This document shows positions 17,893-25,233 of a stretch of 64,000 nucleotides of DNA, piece after piece. The first letter of the stretch is position 1; each line of letters starts with the position of its first letter. Under the pieces are notes generated by a model that was given only the letters and a program-made list of their open reading frames with translations, had not been told where the DNA came from and searched no databases. The position numbers were made by a program, and so were the translations under genes. The stretch is from assembly GCF_002217655.1 (NCBI RefSeq), contig NZ_NEWK01000002.1:311164-375163 (forward strand), read 5' to 3'. The DNA is from Geobacillus thermocatenulatus (GTDB lineage: Bacteria > Bacillota > Bacilli > Bacillales > Anoxybacillaceae).

Positions 17893-18050
17893 ATGAATAG
17901 ATTAGCACATCACCAAGGAATCTACAAGTTTTTCTTCACTTTGGGGTTGACGCTGCAACTTTCCAAACCGGTCTTGAAGCATCTCGTTCACATTGTCGAT
18001 GCCTTGACCACCAAGGGATTTTCGGGAACGTTGACCGATGTCCATCACTG
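17893..18050 (+). pseudogene. DDE transposase, N-terminal fragment
   Basis: Reads MNRLAHHQGIYKFFFTLGLT...KHLVHIVDALTTKGFSGTLTDVHH and has its own ribosome-binding site (CAAGGAGGTTC). The match to IS4/IS701-like bacillary transposases is from memory of the family's opening. After about 52 codons the frame passes into inverted IS110 sequence, so the junction near 18050 is an insertion/deletion point. Confidence 0.6.
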
Positions 18051-18423
18051 TGGCAATGACCAGGGCGTCTTTGGCGTCGTGTTTCGTCGGCAGGTTGTCA
18101 TCAAGTTCTTTCGACCGGCACACATACGCCGGGTTGACCATGACCAACGGGATCCCGTGCTCCTCGAGGAAGTAGGCCAGGTTCAACCAGTAGTGCCCGG
18201 TCGGCTCCACCGCGACGATCACCTGTGACTTCCCGAACGCTTGCATCGCCCCCTGAATCGCTTCATACAGCTGTTGAAACCCCTCTTTCGACTGGAAGAT
18301 CGGGAACGACTTGCGAAGCACACGCCCCCGGTCATCCACGAAGCAGGCGTAGTGGGTTCGTTTCGCGATATCGATGCCCACGACAAGCGTTTGTTGTGTG
18401 AGTAAAATATTTGTGGGTGACAT
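18050..18423 (-). pseudogene. IS110-family transposase, N-terminal fragment
   Basis: Starts MSPTNILLTQQTLVVGIDIAKRTHY at 18423. The DEDD RuvC-like motifs are visible: GIDIAK (first Asp), VEPTGHYW (Glu), KHDAKDALVIAT (Asp). About 125 codons of an expected ~400 remain; the C-terminal Tnp20 domain with the catalytic serine is absent, so it is inactive. The ORF remains open past the junction only by reading the other transposase in antisense. Confidence 0.75.
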
Positions 18424-18518
18424 TCCGAAATGATCCCCGACGAGGGTTGCGAACTTTTTTCGCGACGCTCGTCGGGGCCACCAAGCGAAGCGCGGTAGAA
18501 CAAGCAAAGGTCATGCAA
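18396..18518 (-). ncRNA. IS110 5' end, candidate bridge-RNA region (copy A)
   Basis: The stretch just upstream of the IS110 ORF contains a long stem, GCCCCGACGAG paired with CTCGTCGGGG, around 18434-18478. In IS110-group elements the non-coding 5' end encodes the bridge RNA that specifies target and donor. A nearly identical 125-bp copy lies at 48760-48884. That this is RNA-coding is inferred from the family. Confidence 0.45.
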
Positions 18519-18584
18519 AAAGGACTCTCTCCCTGCTATGATGGTGATTGTCAACATCAACCGAAAACAGGAGGGAAAGAGTCC

Positions 18585-18644
18585 ATGAAACATCTTACCA
18601 CAGAATGGCCTTTATTAAAAGAGTTGGAGGAACATGTAAATTAG
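18585..18644 (+). pseudogene. Transposase start fragment (possibly ISLre2 type)
   Basis: MKHLTTEWPLLKELEEHVN then stop, preceded by an excellent CAGGAGGGAAAGAGTCC site that itself pairs with GGACTCTCTCCCTG at 18520-18533. Only 19 codons remain before a new junction. The resemblance to ISLre2 (UPF0236) openings is from memory and uncertain. Confidence 0.35.
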
Positions 18645-18651
18645 TACATTA

Positions 18652-18873
18652 CCTGAATCCGTGACAGAAGTGCATCAAAAATGCTGGGAAACCCAATCGT
18701 GTCGAGACTTCGACTCCATTTCGAATGTTCACCTATTAGGTGAAGAACCCCGAGTGCAATATTTTGTTGATTGATCCAGTTTTCTTGGCAGCTTTGAACG
18801 CGTCTTTATCACGGATTCAGGCATTATTTCAGAATCACTTTTTCAAATTATTTCAGATGGATTCTGAAATAAT
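18652..18873. repeat. Two inverted repeats inside the IS graveyard
   Basis: CCTGAATCCGTGA (18652-18664) recurs inverted at 18809-18821, enclosing 144 bp. Directly to the right ATTATTTCAGAATC (18823-18836) and GATTCTGAAATAAT (18860-18873) form a perfect 14-bp hairpin. The stretch 18645-18960 is AT-rich and contains no ORF I can identify. Confidence 0.6.
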
Positions 18874-18966
18874 GTGCAAAATCTACTCTCATTGGTATAG
18901 TGACCATCGGATTGTAAACAAGCTGTAGCAATTCTATAAATGCACCTTGAAAAGTTAACCTTTGCA

Positions 18967-19251
18967 TCACGCTGCACACCCCAAGCGTCGAAGCACCTCT
19001 TCCGGTTGTTGATCTATATATTCCATAAACCGGGCAATGGCTTGGTCAATATCCATTTGATGGTGAAACGGTATTGGGCGGTGGTGCTGCTCTCCTGCGT
19101 GTACAGCATCGCCGAATCCCGACAAACCCTTTCCGCTGGACTGGAGCTTCTTCGATCGCGGAAAGGCCACAGCGTCGTCGAGTTCATTGATGACGCCGCG
19201 AAGCAAGATATTCCCATTGATGTGATCAAAAAACAGCTCCATGTGGCCTAA
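18967..19251 (+). pseudogene. DDE transposase, C-terminal fragment
   Basis: The frame reads ASKHLFRLLIYIFHKPGNGLVNIHLMVKRYW...ESRQTLSAGLELLRSRKGHSVVEFIDDAA...IKKQLHVA and ends 50 bp before the right inverted repeat, as expected for the transposase of the outer element. There is no start codon in a proper context; it is the tail of the gene begun at 17893. Confidence 0.6.
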
Positions 19252-19359
19252 GGGGTATCCTGTTTGTCTCTTAGAACATGGAAATTATTGTAATTAAAAA
19301 TGCTCATCTACAGTTATTTGAAAGCGCTCCCAATTTATGAAATGGGAACGCCCCCTTCG

Positions 19360-19578
19360 TTACGCTTCATGCAAAAATTGCTCCCATAGCTCATCAAACA
19401 CAACCATACTTTCCAAATAGTCACCGTTAAGCTCCAAATAGCCGCTCAGTTCTTCATAGTCCGTCGACCCTTTTGGAAAGCTGTGGTCTTCATACGCTCC
19501 GTTCGCAAACCGGACGACCGGATCTTCCTGGTGTCCATGGCGGAAGCGCAGCAAGTAACGGTAGAATGACTTTGCCAT
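19360..19578 (-). CDS. yozE: YozE family protein (UPF0346)
   Basis: A 72-aa acidic helical protein, AKSFYRYLLRFRHGHQEDPVVRFANGAYEDHSFPKGSTDYEELSGYLELNGDYLESMVVFDELWEQF, a textbook YozE/UPF0346 sequence. An ATG three codons upstream (19587) is an alternative start. Just left of it lies the right boundary of the IS block. Function unknown. Confidence 0.88.
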   Translation of the reverse strand: MAKSFYRYLLRFRHGHQEDPVVRFANGAYEDHSFPKGSTDYEELSGYLELNGDYLESMVVFDELWEQFLHEA

Positions 19579-19925
19579 GTCCCCCATCCTCTTCCTTTCC
19601 TTTTGTTGCTATTATAATGAGCTTTTAGCTGTTTGTGAAGCCTTTTTTTCGCCGCTTGTATTCCCATCGTACGCGTCGGGTTGGCTTTTCATGCCAAAAA
19701 AGCGCGTCAAACGGCGCAATAGGGGTTCAATCCGCTTTTCTCGTCAGAGCATAGGCAGGCCAAGTCCACCGTCTGATCATGCGCTTCGCTTCTCGCCAAG
19801 GCTTGCGATGCGCCATCGTGGCGTCCCATCTGAAACCGCATGGCGCCTCCCATGCCTCCCGCTTCGCTAGGTCTTGTCCTCGGTGAGCGCACATACAAAA
19901 AGCCGCCATCTTCCGGCGGCATCGT
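19579..19925 (-). terminator. Gene-free gap containing the bioB terminator
   Basis: GCCGCC (19902-19907) and GGCGGC (19915-19920) form a short stem that on the minus strand runs into TTTTTG, 6 bp after the bioB stop. The rest of this 347-bp stretch contains only ORFs without ribosome-binding sites, and I see nothing else in it. Confidence 0.6.
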
Positions 19926-20927
19926 TCATGATACGACTCCGGCTTGCGGAGCCGGGGCAAATTCGATTTCAAACCCAAGATCCTCAAGCATTTGATAATC
20001 GGCTGACTTTTCTTGCCCGGCGGTCGTCAAATAGTCGCCGACAAAAATCGAGTTGGCGGCATACAGGCCAAGCGGCTGAAGTGAGCGCAAATTCACTTCC
20101 CGCCCGCCGGCGATGCGGATTTCTTTGGTTGGATTCATATAGCGAAAAAGGGCCAGCACCTTCAAACAGTAACGTGGGTTTAATTCGTTCGTGCCAGCCA
20201 GCGGCGTGCCGTCGATCGCATGCAAAAAGTTGATGGGAATGGAGTCGGCGTCAAGCGCCCGCAAACTGCGTGCCATATCGACGACATCCTGCTTCGTTTC
20301 TTTCATGCCGATGATGACGCCGGAACAAGGCGAAAGACCGGCTTCTTTCACCGTTTCCACCGTCCGCACCCGATCGTCGTATGTATGGGACGTCGTAATG
20401 TTCGGATGGTGCTGCTTCGACGTGTTGATGTTATGATTGTAGCGATCCACCCCCGCCTCTTTCAGCCGCGCCGCCTGCTCCGGCTTTAAGATCCCAAGGC
20501 AGGCGCACACTTTCAGCCCGAACCGCTCTTTAATTTCCTTGACCGCGGACACAACGGTGTCGATCTCTTTATCGCTCGGCCCGCGGCCGCTGGCGACGAT
20601 GCAGTACGTCCCAATGCGCAAACGGTGTGCTTCTTCCGCGCCGCGCAACAACGTCTCTTTGTCGACCATTTTATACGTTTTCACCGGCGCCGTCGATACG
20701 GCGGACTGCGAACAGTAGCCGCAGTTTTCCGGACAGAGGCCGGATTTGGCGTTGATGATCATGTTCAGCTTCACTTTGTTTCCATAATAGGCGGAGCGAA
20801 TCCGGTACGCCCCTTGCAGCAAAAGGAGCAACTCCTCGTCCGCACAATCCAATATCGCCAATGCTTCCTCATCGGTCAGCTCGTGGCCTCCCAACACTTG
20901 CTCGGCCAACACCAGCCAGTTTGCCAT
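19926..20927 (-). CDS. bioB: Biotin synthase
   Basis: A 333-aa radical-SAM enzyme that inserts sulfur into dethiobiotin. The [4Fe-4S] SAM motif is CPENCGYCSQS near residue 65. Further conserved cysteines (KVCACLG), YNHNINTS and the C-terminal region with SIFVGDYLTTAGQ are present. The other bio genes are not adjacent, so biotin synthesis here depends on a distant locus. A sigma-A-like promoter lies upstream; I do not see a clear BirA operator palindrome. Confidence 0.96.
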   Translation of the reverse strand: MANWLVLAEQVLGGHELTDEEALAILDCADEELLLLLQGAYRIRSAYYGNKVKLNMIINAKSGLCPENCGYCSQSAVSTAPVKTYKMVDKETLLRGAEEAHRLRIGTYCIVASGRGPSDKEIDTVVSAVKEIKERFGLKVCACLGILKPEQAARLKEAGVDRYNHNINTSKQHHPNITTSHTYDDRVRTVETVKEAGLSPCSGVIIGMKETKQDVVDMARSLRALDADSIPINFLHAIDGTPLAGTNELNPRYCLKVLALFRYMNPTKEIRIAGGREVNLRSLQPLGLYAANSIFVGDYLTTAGQEKSADYQMLEDLGFEIEFAPAPQAGVVS

Positions 20928-20959
20928 CTCTCCTCTCCCCTTTCCATATCATTACATTT

Positions 20960-20989
20960 ATCGTAACGGACCAGCCGCATATTTGTCAA
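20960..20989 (-). promoter_or_regulatory. Putative sigma-A promoter of bioB
   Basis: On the minus strand TTGACA (20984-20989) and TACGAT (20960-20965) are spaced by 18 bp, about 33 bp upstream of the bioB start. Confidence 0.5.
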
Positions 20990-21045
20990 CTATATTTTCA
21001 TTTCAGTTTACTTTTTAATCCGTCCTCAGGCAGACAGCAAAAAAA

Positions 21046-21069
21046 CAGGCCCCCGTTTGAAGGGGCCTG
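21046..21069 (-). terminator. Terminator of the flavoprotein gene
   Basis: CAGGCCCC pairs with GGGGCCTG across an 8-nt loop and on the minus strand is followed by seven T residues, 15 bp past the stop. Confidence 0.85.
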
Positions 21070-21084
21070 CCCTCGGTTCCTCAC

Positions 21085-22524
21085 CTAATGCGTCAATTTC
21101 TCGACGATATCGCGGGCGATCCAGACGCCGCAGGCGCTCGCCTGCGCAAGGCCGCGCGTAATGCCGGCGCCGTCGCCGCCGACATACAACCCGGCGATTT
21201 CGGTTTCAAAGCGGTCGTTCAGTTTCGGACGCGCCGAATAAAACTTCGCTTCCACCCCATAAAAGAGCGTATGCTCAGAGGCAAGCCCCGGAGTAACATG
21301 GTTGAGCGCTTCCGTCATTTCGATCAAGCTTTTCATCGTGTTGTACGGCAAAACGAGGCCTAAATCGCCCGGCACCGCCTCTTTTAGCGTTGGTTCAATA
21401 AATCCTTCTTTAATCCGCTTTTCCGTCGACCGCCGTCCTTTTAAAATGTCGCCGTATTTTTGCACGATGATGCCGCCGTTGGACAACGCGTTCGCCAGCC
21501 GGGAAATTTCATGGGCATACTCGTTCGGCTTGTCAAACGGATCGGAAAACTTATGTGAAACAAGAAGGGCAAAGTTCGTGTTGTTGCTGCCGAGCTTTGG
21601 ATCTTTGTACGCATGGCCGTTGGCGAGCATGATGCCGGAATGGTTTTCGACGACGACATGTCCGGACGGGTTGCTGCAAAACGTGCGCACTTTCGTCCCA
21701 ACCGACGTGTTGAAAATGAATTTCCCTTCATACAGATGTTCGTTAATTTCTTGCATGACGATGTTCGATGTTTCCACGCGCACTCCGATGTCAACCTGAT
21801 TGTTGATCATCCGCAAACGGCGCTTGCGCAAGATTTTGCTCAGCCAAACCGAGCCATCGCGCCCCGGAGCGATGACGACTTTTTCCGCTGTCAACGTTTC
21901 GCCGTTTTTCAGCACAACGCCTTTCACTCGATGGCCGCTCTCCGTCCGCTCGGTCACGATATCATCCACTTCCGTTGTAAAGCGCATCGCAATCCGCTCG
22001 CGCAAATATTCAAAAATGCTTTTCAAAATTTCCAAATTTTGCTCTGTACCCAAATGGCGGACGTACGCGCGCAATAGCTTCAGCCCGGCCGCATAGGCGC
22101 GCCGCTCGATCTCTTTCACTTTATCGGTCATCGGGTCGGTGATGGATGTCGTCGCTCCGTGCTTCAAGTTGATCTCATCGACATAGCGGATGAGCTCAAG
22201 TACGGTCGAAGCCGGCAAATAGTCGGTCATCCAGCCGCCGAATTCGCTCGTGATATTGAATTTGCCGTCCGAATACGCCCCCGCTCCGCCGAATCCATTC
22301 GTGATCGAACAGGCCGGCACGCAGCCGGCATAGTCTTTTTTGCCGGCCGGCGGCGGACACTTTTCAATTTTTTTTTGCAAAATCGGACAATTGCGTTTAT
22401 AGATATCGTGCCCTTTATCGATTAAGAGCACGTTCGCTCCAGGGAGTTTGAGCGTTAGTTCGTAGCAAGTGAAAATGCCGGCCGGCCCGGCGCCGACCAC
22501 GATCACATCGTAATGATTGTTCAT
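21085..22524 (-). CDS. FAD-dependent dehydrogenase (COG2509 type)
   Basis: A 479-aa flavoprotein. The Rossmann FAD motif DVIVVGAGPAGIFTCYEL is at the N-terminus, a Cys-rich segment NCPILQKKIEKCPPPAGKKDYAGCVPACSITNGFGGAGAYSDGKFN follows, and a C-terminal FAD loop GLYVGGDGAGITRGLAQASACGVWIARDI closes the protein. This matches the uncharacterised FAD-dependent dehydrogenase family. Electron acceptor and substrate are unknown. The ATG at 22524 has GGGGGAT 7 bp upstream; the ORF extension to 22755 runs into the divergent DUF502 gene and is rejected. Confidence 0.87.
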   Translation of the reverse strand: MNNHYDVIVVGAGPAGIFTCYELTLKLPGANVLLIDKGHDIYKRNCPILQKKIEKCPPPAGKKDYAGCVPACSITNGFGGAGAYSDGKFNITSEFGGWMTDYLPASTVLELIRYVDEINLKHGATTSITDPMTDKVKEIERRAYAAGLKLLRAYVRHLGTEQNLEILKSIFEYLRERIAMRFTTEVDDIVTERTESGHRVKGVVLKNGETLTAEKVVIAPGRDGSVWLSKILRKRRLRMINNQVDIGVRVETSNIVMQEINEHLYEGKFIFNTSVGTKVRTFCSNPSGHVVVENHSGIMLANGHAYKDPKLGSNNTNFALLVSHKFSDPFDKPNEYAHEISRLANALSNGGIIVQKYGDILKGRRSTEKRIKEGFIEPTLKEAVPGDLGLVLPYNTMKSLIEMTEALNHVTPGLASEHTLFYGVEAKFYSARPKLNDRFETEIAGLYVGGDGAGITRGLAQASACGVWIARDIVEKLTH

Positions 22525-22703
22525 GATCCATCCCCCATTTCCCATGTTCCATTCGAAAGTATACGGAACATTTGGCAGTTCGTCAAGGAAAAACACGAAC
22601 TTTCTTACCGAATATAACGAAAAACGTTCGATATAATAGAGAGTTGTATAAAGCCAAAAAAATTGGTATGGTGGTAGAGAATGAATAGCGGGGAGGGAAA
22701 GGG

Positions 22704-23297
22704 ATGCGTTTTTTCGTGAAACATTTTCTAAACGGCATGCTGACGATCGTGCCAATTTTACTCGCCGTCTATATGTGCTACAAAGTGTTCACCGTTTTGG
22801 ATGGACTGCTTGGCCAATACGTCCGTCCGTATTTGGATGGCCGCTACATTCCCGGCCTAGGCCTACTGGCGACTGTCGCGCTCATTGCCGTCTGCGGTTG
22901 GCTGTCAACGCAATACGTAAGCGGCCGCCTCATTCGATTGATCGACCGGTTGCTTGAAAGCATTCCCTTGATGAAAACGGTTTATTCCGTCGCCAAAGAT
23001 ACAATCGCTTCCTTCGTCGGAGAAAAACGATCGTTTTCGCAAGTTGTGCTCGTTACAATGCCAGAAAGCGGCTGGAAATGCCTCGGCTTCATGACGATGG
23101 AGGATGTCGGCGCTTGGCACGATCCTCTCGCCGACTACGTCGCCGTCTATATCCCGCAGACGTTTCAAGTCGCCGGGTTCACCCTGCTCGTCCCAAAAGA
23201 TCAAGTGGAAGTCGTCGACATCTCGCCGGAAGAGGCGATGAAATTCATCCTCTCCGGCGGTGTGGCCGTCCGAAAGCAAAAGCGGCTGCCCCAATGA
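22704..23297 (+). CDS. DUF502 family membrane protein
   Basis: A 197-aa protein with two N-terminal membrane helices (LNGMLTIVPILLAVYMCYKVF and GLGLLATVALIAVCGWLST) and a soluble C-terminal domain. PLMKTVYSVAKDTIASF and DYVAVYIPQTFQVAGFTLLVPK are typical DUF502 motifs. GGGGAGGGAAAGGG precedes the ATG. Divergent from the flavoprotein; the intergenic region has a TATAAT-like box (22633-22638). Function unknown. Confidence 0.88.
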   Translation: MRFFVKHFLNGMLTIVPILLAVYMCYKVFTVLDGLLGQYVRPYLDGRYIPGLGLLATVALIAVCGWLSTQYVSGRLIRLIDRLLESIPLMKTVYSVAKDTIASFVGEKRSFSQVVLVTMPESGWKCLGFMTMEDVGAWHDPLADYVAVYIPQTFQVAGFTLLVPKDQVEVVDISPEEAMKFILSGGVAVRKQKRLPQ

Positions 23298-23308
23298 CAG
23301 GGCAGCCG
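23283..23308 (+). terminator. Terminator overlapping the DUF502 stop
   Basis: CGGCTGCCC pairs perfectly with GGGCAGCCG over an 8-nt loop that contains the stop codon of the DUF502 gene. The T run is short, so strength is uncertain. Confidence 0.5.
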
Positions 23309-23339
23309 TTCGCATGGCCATCCAAAACGCGCCTGGCCG

Positions 23340-24278
23340 TCAAAAGTATCGCTTTTTCCAAAAGATATACGCCGTCGCCGCTGACAGTGAACCGGCGAGC
23401 GCCATCGCGATCAAAAAGGCGTACGGAGAGTGTTGGTACGGAATCGGTACGTTCATGCCATAGAAACTCGCCACCATCGTCGGCAGCGAAATGACGATCG
23501 TAATGGCCGTCAAAAACTTCATCACAATGTTTAAGTTGTTTGAGATGACCGAAGCAAACGCGTCCATCATGCCGCTTAAAATGCTGCTGTATACTTCGGC
23601 CATTTCAATCGCCTGCTTGTTTTCAATAATGACGTCCTGCAGCAAATCTTGGTCATCTTCGTACATGCGCAAATAGTTGAGGCGCATAAGCCGCTCCATG
23701 ACGATGTTGTTTGCTTTGAGCGACGTCATGAAATACACCAAGCTTTTTTCCATGCTGAGAAGCGAAAACAGCTCCTTGTTTTTCATCGACTGGTGCAATT
23801 CTTTTTCGATTTCGCTCGTCCGCCGATTGATTTGCTTCAAGTAGCGCAAATAATACGTGGAAATCATGTACAGCATTTGCAACGCAAACCGCGTCTTCAT
23901 AAACGTGTAAAAGTTTTTGATTTTGTTTTTGGAGAATTCTTCGAAAATCGGATTCTCCTGCAAACAAACCGTAATAAAACACGTGTTCGTAATGATCATG
24001 CCGATCGGAATCGTCTCGTAAATCGGGCCGTCCACTTCATCATGGGCGACAATCGGAATGTCGACGATAATGAGCACATGGTTGTCTTCCTTTTCGACGC
24101 GCGACCGCTCCTCGTCATCCAACGCGTCTTTGATCGAATCGATCGGAATGTCCAAATGGTGGGCGATGTAGCGAATTTCGTCTTCCGTCGGGGCAACGAG
24201 ATTGATCCAGCAGCCATTTTCAATATGATCGATTTCGCGCATTTTGCCGCTGGCATCGGACAAATACATTTTCATCAT
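23340..24278 (-). CDS. CorA-family Mg2+ channel (second copy)
   Basis: A 312-aa CorA with a long helical stalk and two C-terminal membrane helices; the selectivity motif is FYGMNVPIPY after the first (ITIVISLPTMVASFYGMNV). The C-terminus KKRYF is basic, as in the family. It is a different subgroup from the first CorA. AAAGGAGG followed by AAGG lies upstream of tandem ATGs at 24278/24275. The leader upstream contains a short ORF and hairpins that hide this ribosome-binding site, so translation is probably regulated. Confidence 0.92.
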   Translation of the reverse strand: MMKMYLSDASGKMREIDHIENGCWINLVAPTEDEIRYIAHHLDIPIDSIKDALDDEERSRVEKEDNHVLIIVDIPIVAHDEVDGPIYETIPIGMIITNTCFITVCLQENPIFEEFSKNKIKNFYTFMKTRFALQMLYMISTYYLRYLKQINRRTSEIEKELHQSMKNKELFSLLSMEKSLVYFMTSLKANNIVMERLMRLNYLRMYEDDQDLLQDVIIENKQAIEMAEVYSSILSGMMDAFASVISNNLNIVMKFLTAITIVISLPTMVASFYGMNVPIPYQHSPYAFLIAMALAGSLSAATAYIFWKKRYF

Positions 24279-24285
24279 CTGGCAT

Positions 24286-24443
24286 CCTTCCTCCTTTTCA
24301 CGCGAGGAAGGCGGCGCCTCTTCCTTTCCGACCGGAGCCCGTTTTCGTATGATGAGCAGCCGGCAAGAAAAGGAACAGGCCGCGTTCCCCGCTATATTCC
24401 GGTTCCGGTTCGTTCGGGCTTGAACTACTCATATACGAAAACG
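24286..24443 (-). promoter_or_regulatory. corA leader with mutually exclusive hairpins
   Basis: Three stems can be drawn on the minus strand. The first pairs 24425-24443 with 24340-24359: 11 bp, one bulge and 8 more bp, covering the start codon of a 44-codon leader ORF. The second is a hairpin at 24306-24324 (GGAA/TTCC and GGC/GCC pairs around a 2-nt bulge). The third pairs CCTTCCTC (24304-24311) with GAGGAAGG (24286-24293) and buries the corA ribosome-binding site. The second and third share bases and cannot coexist. This is the architecture of a translational attenuator; Mg2+ control is inferred from the downstream gene. Confidence 0.55.
24298..24432 (-). CDS. Leader ORF upstream of corA (44 aa, EPEPE motif)
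   Basis: ATG at 24432, TGA at 24298-24300, 19 nt before the corA ATG and inside the loop of the hairpin that hides the corA ribosome-binding site. The peptide begins MSSSSPNEPEPEYSGERG and ends with a basic tail. An AAAGGAG lies 14 nt before the ATG, a long spacing. Alternating Glu-Pro near the N-terminus is the feature that destabilises ribosomes at low Mg2+ in the enterobacterial MgtL leader. Whether it is translated is unproven. Confidence 0.45.
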   Translation of the reverse strand: MSSSSPNEPEPEYSGERGLFLFLPAAHHTKTGSGRKGRGAAFLA

Positions 24444-24513
24444 CCACTCCTTTCGAAAAAGATGTCCCTCAAGTAATAATAGCGCGGACCGGCCCGTTTG
24501 TATAGTAGGTGCC

Positions 24514-24541
24514 ATAAAAAAAGCAGCCTACTGGCTACTTT
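24514..24541 (-). terminator. Terminator of the 48-aa gene
   Basis: AAAG-AGCC pairs with GGCT-CTTT around a 4-nt loop with one mismatch and on the minus strand runs into seven T residues. It separates the small gene from the corA leader. Confidence 0.65.
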
Positions 24542-24591
24542 ATTCACAAAACAGCGCGATGTTCAACCATCGCCCGCTCGATTCGGCTTTT

Positions 24592-24738
24592 TTATTCGCT
24601 CGATGGCGTCGTGTTGAAAAAATCAGGCGCTTGTTTGCCGGTTTGTTGTCGTTCCGAGCGGCGCGGATGTTTTTCGCTGTTTTTCCCCATCACCCCGTCG
24701 GATTCGTAACTTGGTGCAAATGGCAGCTTTTTATTCAT
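24592..24738 (-). CDS. Small hydrophilic protein (48 aa)
   Basis: MNKKLPFAPSYESDGVMGKN... to the end FFNTTPSSE, charged and without a hydrophobic segment. AAGCGAAGGAGGTGAGGGG is one of the best ribosome-binding sites in the window. Family not recognised; the presence of many spore proteins nearby makes a sporulation role possible. Confidence 0.6.
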   Translation of the reverse strand: MNKKLPFAPSYESDGVMGKNSEKHPRRSERQQTGKQAPDFFNTTPSSE

Positions 24739-24919
24739 CCCCCTCACCTCCTTCGCTTTTACTGTTTGTCGCCAGCCGCCATTTTACTCGAACGAATGAA
24801 GGCAAGGAGCCGCCACTTTATGGAAAGCGTTTTATCCTAAAATTGTCAGCCAATGTTCACACAATCGTTTTACCGGCGCCGTCCATTCACTTATAATAAA
24901 CAAGTGAGGAGGGGAAGCC

Positions 24920-25210
24920 ATGAATATCATGATTACAAAAAAAGCGTTTGATTGGTACAAGCGGGAGCTCGGGCTGAAGCCGGGCGATGCGATCCGCTTT
25001 TTTGCCCGCTACGGCGGGTGCAGCACCGTGCAAAAAGGGTTTTCGCTTGGCATGGCCAAAGACGAACTGGTCGACAAGCCGGCGGCGCAGACGACAGTTG
25101 ATGGCATCACCTTTTTTATTGAAGAGAGCGACCAATGGTATTTCGATGGACGTGATTTGACTGTGGATTTGGACGAAAAAAGCGATGAGCCGGTTTTTCT
25201 CGTCCATTGA
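24920..25210 (+). CDS. yneR: HesB/IscA-like protein YneR
   Basis: A 96-aa protein starting MNIMITKKAFDWYKRELGL with FFARYGGCSTVQKGFSLGMA, matching YneR. It has the IscA-like fold but lacks the C-terminal CxC that binds Fe-S clusters in A-type carriers; a single Cys is present. In B. subtilis it lies beside yneP and yneQ, which are here convergent. GTGAGGAGGGGAAG precedes the ATG. Function unknown. Confidence 0.85.
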   Translation: MNIMITKKAFDWYKRELGLKPGDAIRFFARYGGCSTVQKGFSLGMAKDELVDKPAAQTTVDGITFFIEESDQWYFDGRDLTVDLDEKSDEPVFLVH

Positions 25211-25233
25211 ATGCCCCGCGGCGATTGAAAAAG

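Larger units (their letters stand above)
17775..19313. mobile_element. Nested IS remnant with intact ends and target duplication
   Basis: CTGTAGATGAGCA (17775-17787) and its exact inverse complement (19301-19313) bound a 1539-bp block, and TTATTT abuts both outer edges (17769-17774 and 19314-19319) as a 6-bp target duplication. Inside the left end is the start of a DDE transposase, inside the right end its C-terminus, both on the + strand. The middle has been replaced by an inverted IS110 fragment and other IS pieces, so nothing here can be an active transposase. Confidence 0.8.

Noticed and set aside
18967-19242. Minus-strand 91-codon ORF
   Set aside because: Complement of the transposase C-terminal frame, which fits its family and the IS right end.
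22570-22680. PurR-box pair between the flavoprotein and DUF502 genes
   Set aside because: CGAAC-like words are present, but each has two or more mismatches and the spacing is wrong.
23649-24476. 275-codon + strand ORF
   Set aside because: Antisense to corA and its leader.
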